This document shows positions 49,051 through 57,062 of a stretch of 64,000 bases of DNA, in pieces. Position 1 is the stretch's first letter. Every line of letters starts with the position of its first letter. The notes under the pieces were generated by a model. It was not told the DNA's origin. It searched no databases and worked only from the letters and a program-made list of their open reading frames with translations. Source of the DNA: SZUA-309 sp050185825 (GTDB lineage: Bacteria; Pseudomonadota; Gammaproteobacteria; Pseudomonadales; Azotimanducaceae); the NCBI GenBank assembly GCA_050185825.1, contig JBFWZA010000013.1, forward strand, positions 62,001 to 126,000, in the 5' to 3' direction. The translations under genes and the position numbers were made by a program.

Positions 49051-49785
49051 ATGAGCAGAGACCGGGTATTCAGCGAGCCTCGGGCACAGATCGTCGACTT
49101 CGTCTTCGACGAGGCGGTGGCCGACGTCTTTCCCGACATGATCCGCAGATCCGTACCCGGCTACGAGCTGATCGTGCCCATGACCGGCCTGCTGGCCGCC
49201 CGGGCAGCCGCCGGCGTGGACCAGCCGCGCGTCTACGATCTCGGCTGCTCCCTGGGTGCGACGACGCTGGCGGTGCTGCACGCCGCCGCGGCGCTCGGGA
49301 TGCAGGCGCCGGATCTGTCCGTGGTTGCGGTAGACAACTCCCCTGCCATGCTCGATCAGGCCAGACGCACGGTCACGGATCCCCGGGTGACGTTTCTGGA
49401 AGCGGACGTCACCACCCTGCCCCTGGAGCCCGCCCGGGCGGTGATCATGAACTGGGTGCTGCAGTTCCTGGCCCCGCACAGCCGCGGGCCGCTGCTGACA
49501 CGCATCCGGAAATCCCTGCAGGCTGGGGGCGTGCTGCTGCTCGCCGAGAAGGTGCACGACGACGACCCGGAGGCCGAAGCGTTCAACCAGGCCGTGCATC
49601 TGGATTTCAAGCGCGCCAACGGCTACTCCGAGCTCGAGATCAGCCAGAAGCGCACGGCCCTGGAGCAGGTGCTCCTCACCGACACGATCGATGCCCACGT
49701 GTCGCGGCTGCAGGCCGCGGGATTCCGCGAGGTGCACGTGTGGTTTCAGTGCCTGAACTGGGCCGCGTTCGCCGCCAGGGCGTGA
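49051..49785 (+). CDS. cmoA: carboxy-S-adenosyl-L-methionine synthase
   Basis: A 244-residue Rossmann-fold enzyme that converts SAM and prephenate to carboxy-SAM, the donor used by CmoB in making cmo5U34 in tRNAs. The opening FVFDEAVADVFPDMIRRSVPGYE and the cofactor motif YDLGCSLGATTLAVL are characteristic, followed by MNWVLQFL and EKVHDDDPEAEAFN. Length matches E. coli CmoA (247). The ATG 49051 has no strong ribosome site in front (ACCGAATTGTT). The cmoB gene follows after only 4 bases, as in most gammaproteobacteria. Confidence 0.96.
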   Translation: MSRDRVFSEPRAQIVDFVFDEAVADVFPDMIRRSVPGYELIVPMTGLLAARAAAGVDQPRVYDLGCSLGATTLAVLHAAAALGMQAPDLSVVAVDNSPAMLDQARRTVTDPRVTFLEADVTTLPLEPARAVIMNWVLQFLAPHSRGPLLTRIRKSLQAGGVLLLAEKVHDDDPEAEAFNQAVHLDFKRANGYSELEISQKRTALEQVLLTDTIDAHVSRLQAAGFREVHVWFQCLNWAAFAARA

Positions 49786-49789
49786 GGCA

Positions 49790-50767
49790 ATGACAGGCGA
49801 TCCCACGCCCGCCGGGTTGCTGACGGCCCAGTCGGTCCCCCGGCAATTCGAAGCAATCCACCACTGGTCGGCACTGCTCGACGCCGCCGAGGCGCAGCTC
49901 GCCGGTCACGGCGATCTCGCGCGCTGGACCAAGGCGCTCACGGCGCTTCCGGACGTGGTGCCCGACACCGTCTGTCTCGGTGACCGGGTCGGTGTCGGCG
50001 GGCGGATCGACCCCGACGATGCCGGAACGCTGCGCGCCGCCCTCACCGGCCTCCATCCCTGGCGCAAGGGTCCGTTCGAGCTGTTCGGCGTGCACATCGA
50101 CACGGAGTGGCGCTCGGACTGGAAATGGCAACGCATCGCACCCGCCATCGGCACGCTGAACGGCGCCGAGGTGCTGGACGTGGGCTGCGGCAACGGCTAC
50201 TTCGGCTGGCGGGCGCTGGGCTCGGGCGCTGCCCGCGTTCTGGCGGTGGACCCTTCCGTACTGTTCTTCCTGCAGCACCTGGCGGTCTCCCGCTACCTGG
50301 CGCCGCTCGCACCCGGCCACAACGTGCTGCTGCCCGTGGCCTTCGAGCGCCTGCCCGGGTGCACGTTCGACCTGGTGCTGTCCATGGGCGTGATCTATCA
50401 CCGGCCGGACCCTGCGGAGCACGTACGGCGGCTGTTCACCCACGTCCGCCCCGGCGGACGGCTGCTGCTCGAATCCCTGGTGGTGACGGAAGGCGCGGAC
50501 ATAAAACCCGGAAGAACGGGACGTTATGCGCGCATGCGCAACGTCAGCATCGTGCCGCGGGTTGAACGCCTGGTCTCCTGGCTCGAGGCCGCGGGATTCA
50601 CGTCGGTCACGGTGGTGGACATCACCGCCACCACCACCGGCGAGCAGCGCCGCACGCCGTGGATGACGTTCGAGTCACTCGCCGAAGCGCTGGATCCGCA
50701 GCACCCGGGGCGCACGGTCGAGGGATATCCCGCACCGGTCCGGGCGGCGCTCCTGGCAACGCGTTAG
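49790..50767 (+). CDS. cmoB: tRNA U34 carboxymethyltransferase
   Basis: A 325-residue tRNA-modifying enzyme transferring the carboxymethyl group from carboxy-SAM to 5-hydroxyuridine at the wobble position. Diagnostic segments are LHPWRKGPFELFGVHIDTEWRSDWKWQR, VLDVGCGNGYFGWRALG, LSMGVIYHRPDPAEHVRRL and RYARMRNVSIVPRVERLVSWLEAAGF. Length equals that of E. coli CmoB. It is translated 4 bases after cmoA, and the small winged-helix/membrane protein gene follows 10 bases later. The modification widens codon reading for several amino acids. Confidence 0.96.
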   Translation: MTGDPTPAGLLTAQSVPRQFEAIHHWSALLDAAEAQLAGHGDLARWTKALTALPDVVPDTVCLGDRVGVGGRIDPDDAGTLRAALTGLHPWRKGPFELFGVHIDTEWRSDWKWQRIAPAIGTLNGAEVLDVGCGNGYFGWRALGSGAARVLAVDPSVLFFLQHLAVSRYLAPLAPGHNVLLPVAFERLPGCTFDLVLSMGVIYHRPDPAEHVRRLFTHVRPGGRLLLESLVVTEGADIKPGRTGRYARMRNVSIVPRVERLVSWLEAAGFTSVTVVDITATTTGEQRRTPWMTFESLAEALDPQHPGRTVEGYPAPVRAALLATR

Positions 50768-50777
50768 ACTGCGGCGC

Positions 50778-51155
50778 ATGATCTTCGGCATCATCCCCAT
50801 CCGGTTCCGTTTCCGGGGCAAGCTCCGCCGGCTCGCACAGATCTATCAGTGCTTTCTCGACCATCCGGGCGTCGGCCTGCATCCGACCCAGATCGCGCGC
50901 TACACGGGTATCGGCTTTCAGGAGGTGAGCGTCCGGCTCGAGGCCACGCCGGAGCTGTTCGTGAAGCTGCCGCGGCGACCGGACGGCATCACGCGCTACC
51001 GGCTCACCACCGCCACGGCCGCCCGCTCGCGGGAAGAGGTAGAGCAGCTGCTCATCCGCTCCGCCCGGCGCGAGTCCTTCATCCTCTATGCGTTCGGAAC
51101 GATGGTGTTCGGGATTCTGCTCATCGTCGTCATTCTGATCGCGCCGGCGCTGTAG
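50778..51155 (+). CDS. small protein with winged-helix-like N-terminus and C-terminal membrane helix
   Basis: A 125-residue protein I cannot assign to a family. Residues about 17-77 (RLAQIYQCFLDHPGVGLHPTQIARYTGIGFQEVSVRLEATPELFVKLPRR, described here in parts) have the helix-turn-helix-wing spacing of a small winged-helix domain. A basic N-terminus (RFRFRGKLRR) precedes it. Residues about 103-123 (AFGTMVFGILLIVVILIAPAL) form one hydrophobic tail-anchor helix. The gene follows cmoB by 10 bases and is probably in its operon. A membrane-tethered DNA- or RNA-binding protein is suggested, but the helix-turn-helix reading is by eye only. Confidence 0.62.
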   Translation: MIFGIIPIRFRFRGKLRRLAQIYQCFLDHPGVGLHPTQIARYTGIGFQEVSVRLEATPELFVKLPRRPDGITRYRLTTATAARSREEVEQLLIRSARRESFILYAFGTMVFGILLIVVILIAPAL

Positions 51156-51221
51156 CCTCACCACACGCGACCGTCTGCCAGGCCAGCTATTTTTGACAAG
51201 TCAACCAACAGGAAACCCTTC

Positions 51222-52331
51222 ATGCCCGAGATGCTGAACGAAGAGGAGCGCGCCCTCGCCGAGCGGGCCGGACGTTTCGCCGAGGTGGTGCTGCTGCCCC
51301 TGGCAGGCGCGGACCCGATCACTGCCCGGGCCGAGGTCGTCGCGAAGAGCCAGGACGCCGGCTTCTTCGCCATGACCCAGCCACGGGCCTTCGGCGGCAC
51401 GGAGGCCGGGGCGCTGGCGCTGACGGTGGTCCGCGACGAGCTTGCCGCACGGAACGCGCCGTTCACCCACGCCGTCTTCGGTCCCGGGCCCGGTGTGCTC
51501 GGTGGAGCGGAAGGTCCTCTCAGGCAGACTCATCTCGAGCCTCTGCTCGCCGGCCGGCTGCGCGGCGGCTTCGGCTTCACCGAGCCGGACGACGCGCCCT
51601 CTCCCACCACGGCCGTCGCGGAAGGCGATACGTATGTGGTCAACGGCCAGAAGTCCTACGTCACCGGCGGCGCCGACGCGGACTTCATCAATACGCTGGT
51701 GCAGATCCCGGGCAAGGGGCCCGCCATGCTGGTGATCGACACCGGCGCACCGGGCGTGAAGCTGACACGCCGGTTTCATTCGCTCGACGGCAGTCATCAC
51801 GCCGCGTTCGAGTTCATCGACGTCCGGGTACCGGCGACCCACCTGATCGGCAAACCCGGCGAAGGGCTGCCCCGGGCGCTCTCCCAGATCGGCGACACGC
51901 GGCTCGCCTTCGCGGCGAGCGCCGTCGGCACGCTGCGCTGGCTGGACGGCTATCTCATCAACCACCTGAAGCAGCCGGATCGGACCGGCAGGCCACGCGG
52001 CGACAAGGAAGGTATGCGCCTGCGCTATGCCGACATCCGCCTGAAAGGATACGCCGCCCGCAGCATGGTCTACCGGACCGCGCGGCTGGCGGACGCAGGC
52101 GAGAACACGATCAACGAGGCGATCGCCAGCAAGGTCTTTACCACGGAGCTCGTCGGCGAGGCGGTGGATACCGCCATTCAGCTGGTGGGCGGCGCCGCCC
52201 TGGTGGTGGGCCACCCGCTGGAGGCTCTCTACCGGCAGGTACGTTCGCTGCGGCTGGCGGAAGGTGCGAGCGATGTGCTCCGGCTCAATCTCGCCCGGGG
52301 AGCGCTCGAGCTGGGCAAGGGGCGCATCTGA
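51222..52331 (+). CDS. acyl-CoA dehydrogenase family protein, divergent FAD loop
   Basis: A 369-residue member of the acyl-CoA dehydrogenase fold. The middle strand FGFTEPDDAPSPTTAVAEGDTYVVNGQKSYVTGG aligns with the FAD-binding segment, but the usual GSD triplet is replaced by DDAPSPT. The end RQVRSLRLAEGASDVLRLNLARGALELG replaces the common GGTxEVxxxxIA with EGASDVL, typical of one branch. A dehydrogenase role on a CoA ester is likely. The palindrome ttgac-aa-gtcaa lies 18 bases before the ATG and could be an operator. No close partner on the same strand. Confidence 0.88.
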   Translation: MPEMLNEEERALAERAGRFAEVVLLPLAGADPITARAEVVAKSQDAGFFAMTQPRAFGGTEAGALALTVVRDELAARNAPFTHAVFGPGPGVLGGAEGPLRQTHLEPLLAGRLRGGFGFTEPDDAPSPTTAVAEGDTYVVNGQKSYVTGGADADFINTLVQIPGKGPAMLVIDTGAPGVKLTRRFHSLDGSHHAAFEFIDVRVPATHLIGKPGEGLPRALSQIGDTRLAFAASAVGTLRWLDGYLINHLKQPDRTGRPRGDKEGMRLRYADIRLKGYAARSMVYRTARLADAGENTINEAIASKVFTTELVGEAVDTAIQLVGGAALVVGHPLEALYRQVRSLRLAEGASDVLRLNLARGALELGKGRI

Positions 52332-52367
52332 CCCGGGCCATCCTTGCCGCCGGCGCGACGGAGCGCA

Positions 52368-52994
52368 TCAGGCGCGGTGGGGGTCCGACTTCTGGCCGAA
52401 GGTTTCCCGGTTCTCCTCACGGGCTGCCGCCGACTTCCTGAGCAGCACCAGCACCGCACCGGTGCCGCCCTGACGACGGTCCGCGCTGGCGTAGGCAATC
52501 ACCTCCGGCATCTGCGAGAGCCAGTGCACCACGTAGCTCTTCAGCCGCGCCGGCGTGGCGCTCTGCTCGCCCCGGCCGTGGGCGATGAGGATGGTGCGCC
52601 AGCGTCGGGCCACCGCCAGCCGGAAGAACTTGAACACCGCATCCCGTGCCTCCCGGACGGACAGCCGGTGCAGATCGAGCGAACCCTCCACCGGATAGCG
52701 GCCGAGCTTCAGCCGGGAGAACACCGCATCCTGCACCCCGTCCTTCTTCCACTCGAGCACGTCCCGCGGCGCCACCTGGGTCACCTCGCCCAGGGTCAGC
52801 GGGTTGGGATCCACCTCCGGTGACCGGTTGATACCCAGCGCGGCGTAGCGGCGCTCGAGCTGGGTGAGGGACAGCTCCCGGGGCATGTCCTTCTGCGCAT
52901 CGAGCAGAGCTTCCTGGTGCTCGGCCTTCTTCCGCTGCCGCTCATCGAGGGGGGCGACGTCACTCATGGCGGCGAGGAAGTCGTCGTCGTCCAC
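52368..52994 (-). CDS. Smr domain protein, SmrA-like
   Basis: A 208-residue protein. The C-terminal half is a Smr (small MutS-related) domain: LDLHR near residues 106-110, then VREARDAVFKFF, and HGRG (residues 139-142) with the RQGGTGAVLVLL ending. Smr proteins nick DNA or, in recent work on relatives, cleave stalled mRNA. The N-terminal part is charged and helical as in YdaL/SmrA. The expected LDLHG reads LDLHR. It is transcribed one base after the phytanoyl-CoA dioxygenase gene on the minus strand; the partnership is probably only transcriptional. Confidence 0.87.
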   Translation of the reverse strand: MDDDDFLAAMSDVAPLDERQRKKAEHQEALLDAQKDMPRELSLTQLERRYAALGINRSPEVDPNPLTLGEVTQVAPRDVLEWKKDGVQDAVFSRLKLGRYPVEGSLDLHRLSVREARDAVFKFFRLAVARRWRTILIAHGRGEQSATPARLKSYVVHWLSQMPEVIAYASADRRQGGTGAVLVLLRKSAAAREENRETFGQKSDPHRA

Positions 52995-52995
52995 G

Positions 52996-53787
52996 TCAGG
53001 CCTCGAGCGGTATGCCGGGCAGCGATGCCGAGCGGGTGTCCGGAATGGGCCGGTTGTCGGCGGCGTGATAGGTGAACACCAGCGACAGCTTGACCCGCTC
53101 GAGCAGGTTCATGCCCGCGGCGTGGAACAGCCGGCAGTGGAAGAACAGGACGTCGCCCGGCTCCAGCTCCACCGGGATCGCCGAGTCGATGAGGGATGCG
53201 TTCTCCGGCAGATCGGTGCGCAGGAAGAGCGCGCCGTCGAGCCGGCCCCGGTCGAGCGACAACCGGTGGCTCCCGGGGATGACGCTGAGCGCACCGTTTC
53301 TCGCCGTCTCCGAGCCGAGCGCCAGCCACACGGACACGAGCTCCGGGCGGTCGAAGGACCAGTAGCGGATATCCTGGTGCCAGAGGGTGGCGCTCGAGAA
53401 GCCCGGATGCTTGGTCATCACGCAGTTGTGGTGGCACTGCGAGACGAGCACCTCACCGGCGCCGAAGGGCCGGCCGTGGGCCGCGGCGAACAGCGCCCGG
53501 AGCTGATTACCCACGGCGGGGCCCGTGGCCCAGTCGCGAAACGCCTGGTCCCGGCTGAAGGCATTGAGCAGCCGGCGCACGGTGTTGCCGCCCTCCGCCT
53601 GACGGCTTGCGGGCGCCCCCGGGTAGCCCAGGTCCGCCTCGTACTCCACGGGCCCGAGCACCGGATCGAGATGCTGCCGGCTCACCTCGAGCAGCCGGGT
53701 GCGCAGCGCCTCCGGGCAGAGGTTCCTGGCCACCAGGTAGCCGTCCCGCTCGAAGGCGAGCGCCTCGACGGAGGCCGGCACGCTCAC
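52996..53787 (-). CDS. phytanoyl-CoA dioxygenase (PhyH) family protein
   Basis: A 263-residue Fe(II)/2-oxoglutarate oxygenase. The iron ligands are His137-x-Asp139 (LWHQDIRYW) and His222 (RLFHAAG). Arg231, nine residues on, can bind 2-oxoglutarate. GAGEVLVSQ, LSVIPGSHRL and LEPGDVLFFHCRL are usual for the family. It hydroxylates a carbon next to an acid or CoA ester, as in breakdown of branched fatty acids, though other substrates are known. The start is GTG 53787. Two tandem copies of GACCTGTCA lie 20 bases upstream. The smr gene follows one base after its stop. Confidence 0.88.
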   Translation of the reverse strand: MSVPASVEALAFERDGYLVARNLCPEALRTRLLEVSRQHLDPVLGPVEYEADLGYPGAPASRQAEGGNTVRRLLNAFSRDQAFRDWATGPAVGNQLRALFAAAHGRPFGAGEVLVSQCHHNCVMTKHPGFSSATLWHQDIRYWSFDRPELVSVWLALGSETARNGALSVIPGSHRLSLDRGRLDGALFLRTDLPENASLIDSAIPVELEPGDVLFFHCRLFHAAGMNLLERVKLSLVFTYHAADNRPIPDTRSASLPGIPLEA

Positions 53788-53806
53788 GATGCGTCTCCCG
53801 TGGGGT

Positions 53807-53824
53807 GACCTGTCAGACCTGTCA
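53807..53824. repeat. tandem 9-bp direct repeat upstream of the PhyH gene
   Basis: gacctgtca occurs twice without a gap (53807-53815 and 53816-53824) in the 52 bases between the aldehyde dehydrogenase stop and the GTG start of the PhyH-family gene. It could be a regulator site or simply a chance duplication. Confidence 0.4.
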
Positions 53825-53839
53825 AAGGGGTGTTCATAC

Positions 53840-55288
53840 CTACTTCATCTGCGCCTTGACGGCCTTGAGCATCTTCTCGCCGTAGGGTGGCTTCAACCCG
53901 GCGAGCGCCGCCACGTCGATGCGGCTCTGGGTGAAGATCGCCTTGGCATGGCTGAAGGTCCTGAAACCGTCGTGGCCGTGATAGGCGCCCATGCCGGACG
54001 GGCCAACGCCACCGAACGGCAGGTCCTCCTGAGCCACGTGCATTACCACGTCGTTCACCGTCACCCCGCCGGACGTGGTGTGGGTCAGCACCCGCTCCTC
54101 TTCCATGCGGTCCTGGCCGAAGTAGTACAACCCCAGCGGGCGCGGCTTGTGGTTGACGTAGTCGATGGTCTCGCGGACGTCCTGATAGCCCTTCACCGGC
54201 AGCAGCGGGCCGAAGATCTCGTCCTGCATGATGGCCATGTCCTCGGAAGGGTTCAGCACCAGGGTCGGCGGAATCTTGTGGTGCGGCTGCTGGCGGAAAT
54301 CCTCGCCGGCCGGGTTGATCTCCACCACCTTCGCGCCCTTCTGCTTTGCGTCGTCCAGGTAGCTGTTCAGCCGCTGATAGTGGCGCTCGTTGATCACGGA
54401 CGTGTAGTCGGGATTATCCAGCAGGGTGGGATACATCTTCTCCACGGCGCGGGCGGCGGACTCGGCGAAGGCATCCACCTTTTCCTCCGGCACGAGCACG
54501 TAGTCCGGTGCCAGGCAGATCTGCCCGGCGTTCATCGTCTTGCCCATCATGATGGCGTCCGCCGTCTTCTGGATGTCCGCAGAGCGACCCACCACCACGG
54601 GCGACTTGCCGCCGAGCTCCAGCGTGACCGGAACCAGATTGTCCGCGGCTGCCCGCATGACGTGGCGGGCGATGGAGGTGGCGCCGGTGAACAGCAGGTG
54701 ATCGAACGGCAGGCTGGCGAAGTCGGCTCCTGCCTGGGGCCCGCCGGTGACCACGCTGATCTCCAGCTCGTCGAAGGCCGTCGGGAAGATCTCCGCCATC
54801 AGCGCCGACGTGGCCGGTGTGAACTCGCTCGGCTTGATCAGGCAGCGGTTACCCGCAGCGAGTATGCCCGCCAGCGGCGTGAAGGTGAGGTTCACAGGGA
54901 AGTTCCAGGGGCTGATCACGCCCACCACACCGAGCGGCTGGTACTCCACCCGGGCCCTGGCGCCGAGCAGGTTGAGCGGAAACGGCCCCACCTTGCGCTT
55001 TTCGGGCTTCATCCACTTCTCGAGATTCGCCTGAGCGTGCCGCAGCGGGCCTATGGAGCCCGCCACGTCGGTGAACAGGGACTGATGCTCGCTGCGGTGG
55101 CCGAAGTCGTCCCGCATGGCCGCCACCAGCCGATGCTGATGGGTTTTCAGCAGGCCGATGGCGCGCTCCAGCCGGTCTCTGCGCGTGGCGGCGCTGACGG
55201 CGCCTTCCGCCAGATAACTCTCCCGCTGCCGTTCGAGCAGCGCCAGCATGTCGGCGCGCGACGGTCCTGTCTGTACTGTCTCAGCCAT
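53840..55288 (-). CDS. coniferyl aldehyde dehydrogenase-like aldehyde dehydrogenase
   Basis: A 482-residue aldehyde dehydrogenase of the membrane-free class related to coniferyl aldehyde and fatty aldehyde dehydrogenases. The general base Glu224 lies in LELGGKSPVVV and the nucleophile Cys258 in NAGQICLAPDY; SPWNFPVNL marks the NAD pocket. The C-terminal LPFGGVGPSGMGAYHGHDGFRTFSHAK fits. It turns an aldehyde into an acid with NAD(P). It is followed by the PhyH-family gene (52 bases) and preceded 18 bases upstream by a 92-residue unknown. Aromatic versus aliphatic aldehyde specificity cannot be told. Confidence 0.9.
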   Translation of the reverse strand: MAETVQTGPSRADMLALLERQRESYLAEGAVSAATRRDRLERAIGLLKTHQHRLVAAMRDDFGHRSEHQSLFTDVAGSIGPLRHAQANLEKWMKPEKRKVGPFPLNLLGARARVEYQPLGVVGVISPWNFPVNLTFTPLAGILAAGNRCLIKPSEFTPATSALMAEIFPTAFDELEISVVTGGPQAGADFASLPFDHLLFTGATSIARHVMRAAADNLVPVTLELGGKSPVVVGRSADIQKTADAIMMGKTMNAGQICLAPDYVLVPEEKVDAFAESAARAVEKMYPTLLDNPDYTSVINERHYQRLNSYLDDAKQKGAKVVEINPAGEDFRQQPHHKIPPTLVLNPSEDMAIMQDEIFGPLLPVKGYQDVRETIDYVNHKPRPLGLYYFGQDRMEEERVLTHTTSGGVTVNDVVMHVAQEDLPFGGVGPSGMGAYHGHDGFRTFSHAKAIFTQSRIDVAALAGLKPPYGEKMLKAVKAQMK

Positions 55289-55306
55289 CGTTTTCTCCTC
55301 AAGCTG

Positions 55307-55585
55307 TCATGCGTTGCCGGCTGCCGGCTTCGATGCGGTCTCGTCGAACACCGCATCACCGTTCACGGTAACCCGCAGCCGGTCCGTCGAGGCCCAGTAG
55401 CGGGCCTCGATGTAATGATGCTCTTCCCACTCGAGCTCCACGTTGGTCCACACGTACTGCGGTTCGCGGCCGGTCACCGGCCGATCCTTGCGCAGGCAGC
55501 CGTCCACGTAGAGCTCCACCGTGCCGTCGTCCGTGATCCGGACGTGGTAGGCCTTGTGCCGGTGCCTGAAATCGAACTGCCGCAT
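55307..55585 (-). CDS. small beta-rich protein of unknown function
   Basis: A 92-residue protein with no signal or membrane segment. The alternating pattern of the strands (HKAYHVRITDDGTVELYVDG, then HHYIEARYWASTDRLRVTVNGDAVFDE) predicts an all-beta sandwich with turns at VDG and VNG. I do not recognise a family. It lies 18 bases upstream of the aldehyde dehydrogenase on the same strand, so it probably shares a transcript. Good third-position GC and a plausible ATG 55585 support it as a real gene. Confidence 0.6.
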   Translation of the reverse strand: MRQFDFRHRHKAYHVRITDDGTVELYVDGCLRKDRPVTGREPQYVWTNVELEWEEHHYIEARYWASTDRLRVTVNGDAVFDETASKPAAGNA

Positions 55586-55635
55586 CCGCCTTCATGTATC
55601 CTTCCGCGGACGCCGATTTTACCAACCTTGCCCCC

Positions 55636-57036
55636 ATGAATCCCGATCCCCGGAAAACTCCTGCCGACACCGTCAGATTCAACCGCGTGCTCCGTAACAG
55701 GGACGTGATCACCCTGGGATTCGGGGCCATGATCGGCTGGAGCTGGGTGCTGATGACCGGCTACTGGGTGTCCGAAGCGGGCTCGGTGGGTACGGTGATC
55801 GCCTTCACCGCGGGCGGCTTCGCCATCGCCCTGATCGGGCTGACCTACAGCGAGCTGGTGTCCGCCATGCCCCAGGCCGGCGGCGAGCACGTCTACACCC
55901 ACCGCGGGCTGGGCGCCGGCTGGTCGTTCTTCTGCACCTGGGCGCTGCTGCTCGCCTACGTGAACGTCTGCCTGTTCGAAGCGGTGGCGCTGCCCACGGC
56001 CGTGGAGTACCTGCTGCCCGACATACGGCTAGGCACGCTCTGGCGGCTGTTCGGCTCGGACGTGGACCTCGGCTTCGTCCTCATCGGCGCAGGCACGTCC
56101 GTGCTCATCACGGTGATCAATGTCATCGGCATCAGGCCCGCCACCTGGTTCCAGACCGTGACCTTCGTGGTGATCGTGGTCGCCGGCACGGCGCTGCTGA
56201 TCGGGGCGGCCAGCTTCGGAACCCTGGACAACGCCCGTCCCTGGATCGGCGTACCGGCCACCGGCATCCTCACCGTGCTCATCATGGTCCCCACCCTGCT
56301 GGTGGGCTTCGACGTCATTCCCCAGTCTGCCGAGGAGATCAACCTGCCACCCGCGCGGATCGGGCTGCTGCTGGTGGTCTCCGTGTTCCTGGCCGTGCTC
56401 TGGTACGGCGTGATCAGCTTCGCCGTTGCCACCAGCATGCCGCTCGGCAGCCTCCGGGAAAGCGGCATGGCCACCGGCGACGCGGCGACGTCTCTCTGGG
56501 GGCATCCCGCCGCCGGCGCGCTGCTGGTGCTGGGCGGCGTGGCCGGGATACTCACGAGCTGGAACGCCTTCGTCATCGGCGGCAGCCGCCTGCTCTACGC
56601 GCTGGCGGAGTCCGGCATGGTGCCAGCGGTCTTCGGCCGCCTGCACCCGAGGTTTCATACCCCCTACGTCGGCATCATCGCCATCGGCGTGCTGTCCTGC
56701 CTGGCACCGCTGTTCGGGCGCACGGTGCTCGTCTGGCTGATCAACGCGGGCGGCTTCGCCACCATCGTCGCTTATCTGTTCGTGCCCATCGCCTTCCTGG
56801 CCCTGCGCAGGAAGGAACCGGACATGGAGCGGCCGTTTCGCGTCAGCCACCCCCGGCTCGTCGGCATCGGCGCCATCGTGCTGGCCCTGGCACTGATCAC
56901 CGCCTACCTGCCCGGCAGCCCGTCGGCGCTCAGCTGGCCCCACGAGTGGCTGACCATCACGGTGTGGACGGTGATCGGTGTGACTCTGTATCTGTGGTAC
57001 CGCTTCGGCAGCGGCAGCCGCAGAAACCCCCACTGA
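55636..57036 (+). CDS. APC family amino acid/amine permease
   Basis: A 466-residue permease of the amino acid-polyamine-organocation superfamily, with about twelve transmembrane helices. The first helix carries DVITLGFGAMIGWSWVLM, the usual substrate-binding GxG break, and YSELVSAMPQAGGEHVYTHRGLG is the typical second segment. It imports an amino acid, amine or related compound with protons or sodium. An ATG at 55594 would add 14 residues; neither start has a good ribosome site. It is divergent from the small gene at 55585 and convergent with the radical SAM gene at 57063. Confidence 0.9.
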   Translation: MNPDPRKTPADTVRFNRVLRNRDVITLGFGAMIGWSWVLMTGYWVSEAGSVGTVIAFTAGGFAIALIGLTYSELVSAMPQAGGEHVYTHRGLGAGWSFFCTWALLLAYVNVCLFEAVALPTAVEYLLPDIRLGTLWRLFGSDVDLGFVLIGAGTSVLITVINVIGIRPATWFQTVTFVVIVVAGTALLIGAASFGTLDNARPWIGVPATGILTVLIMVPTLLVGFDVIPQSAEEINLPPARIGLLLVVSVFLAVLWYGVISFAVATSMPLGSLRESGMATGDAATSLWGHPAAGALLVLGGVAGILTSWNAFVIGGSRLLYALAESGMVPAVFGRLHPRFHTPYVGIIAIGVLSCLAPLFGRTVLVWLINAGGFATIVAYLFVPIAFLALRRKEPDMERPFRVSHPRLVGIGAIVLALALITAYLPGSPSALSWPHEWLTITVWTVIGVTLYLWYRFGSGSRRNPH

Positions 57037-57062
57037 CGAGAGCGGCACGCCTGCCTGCAGGG

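Noticed and set aside
48892..49806. 305-codon upstream extension of ppk1 and similar long extension of cmoA into ppk1
   Set aside because: The families start at 48891 and 49051. The extensions overlap one another and show no homology.
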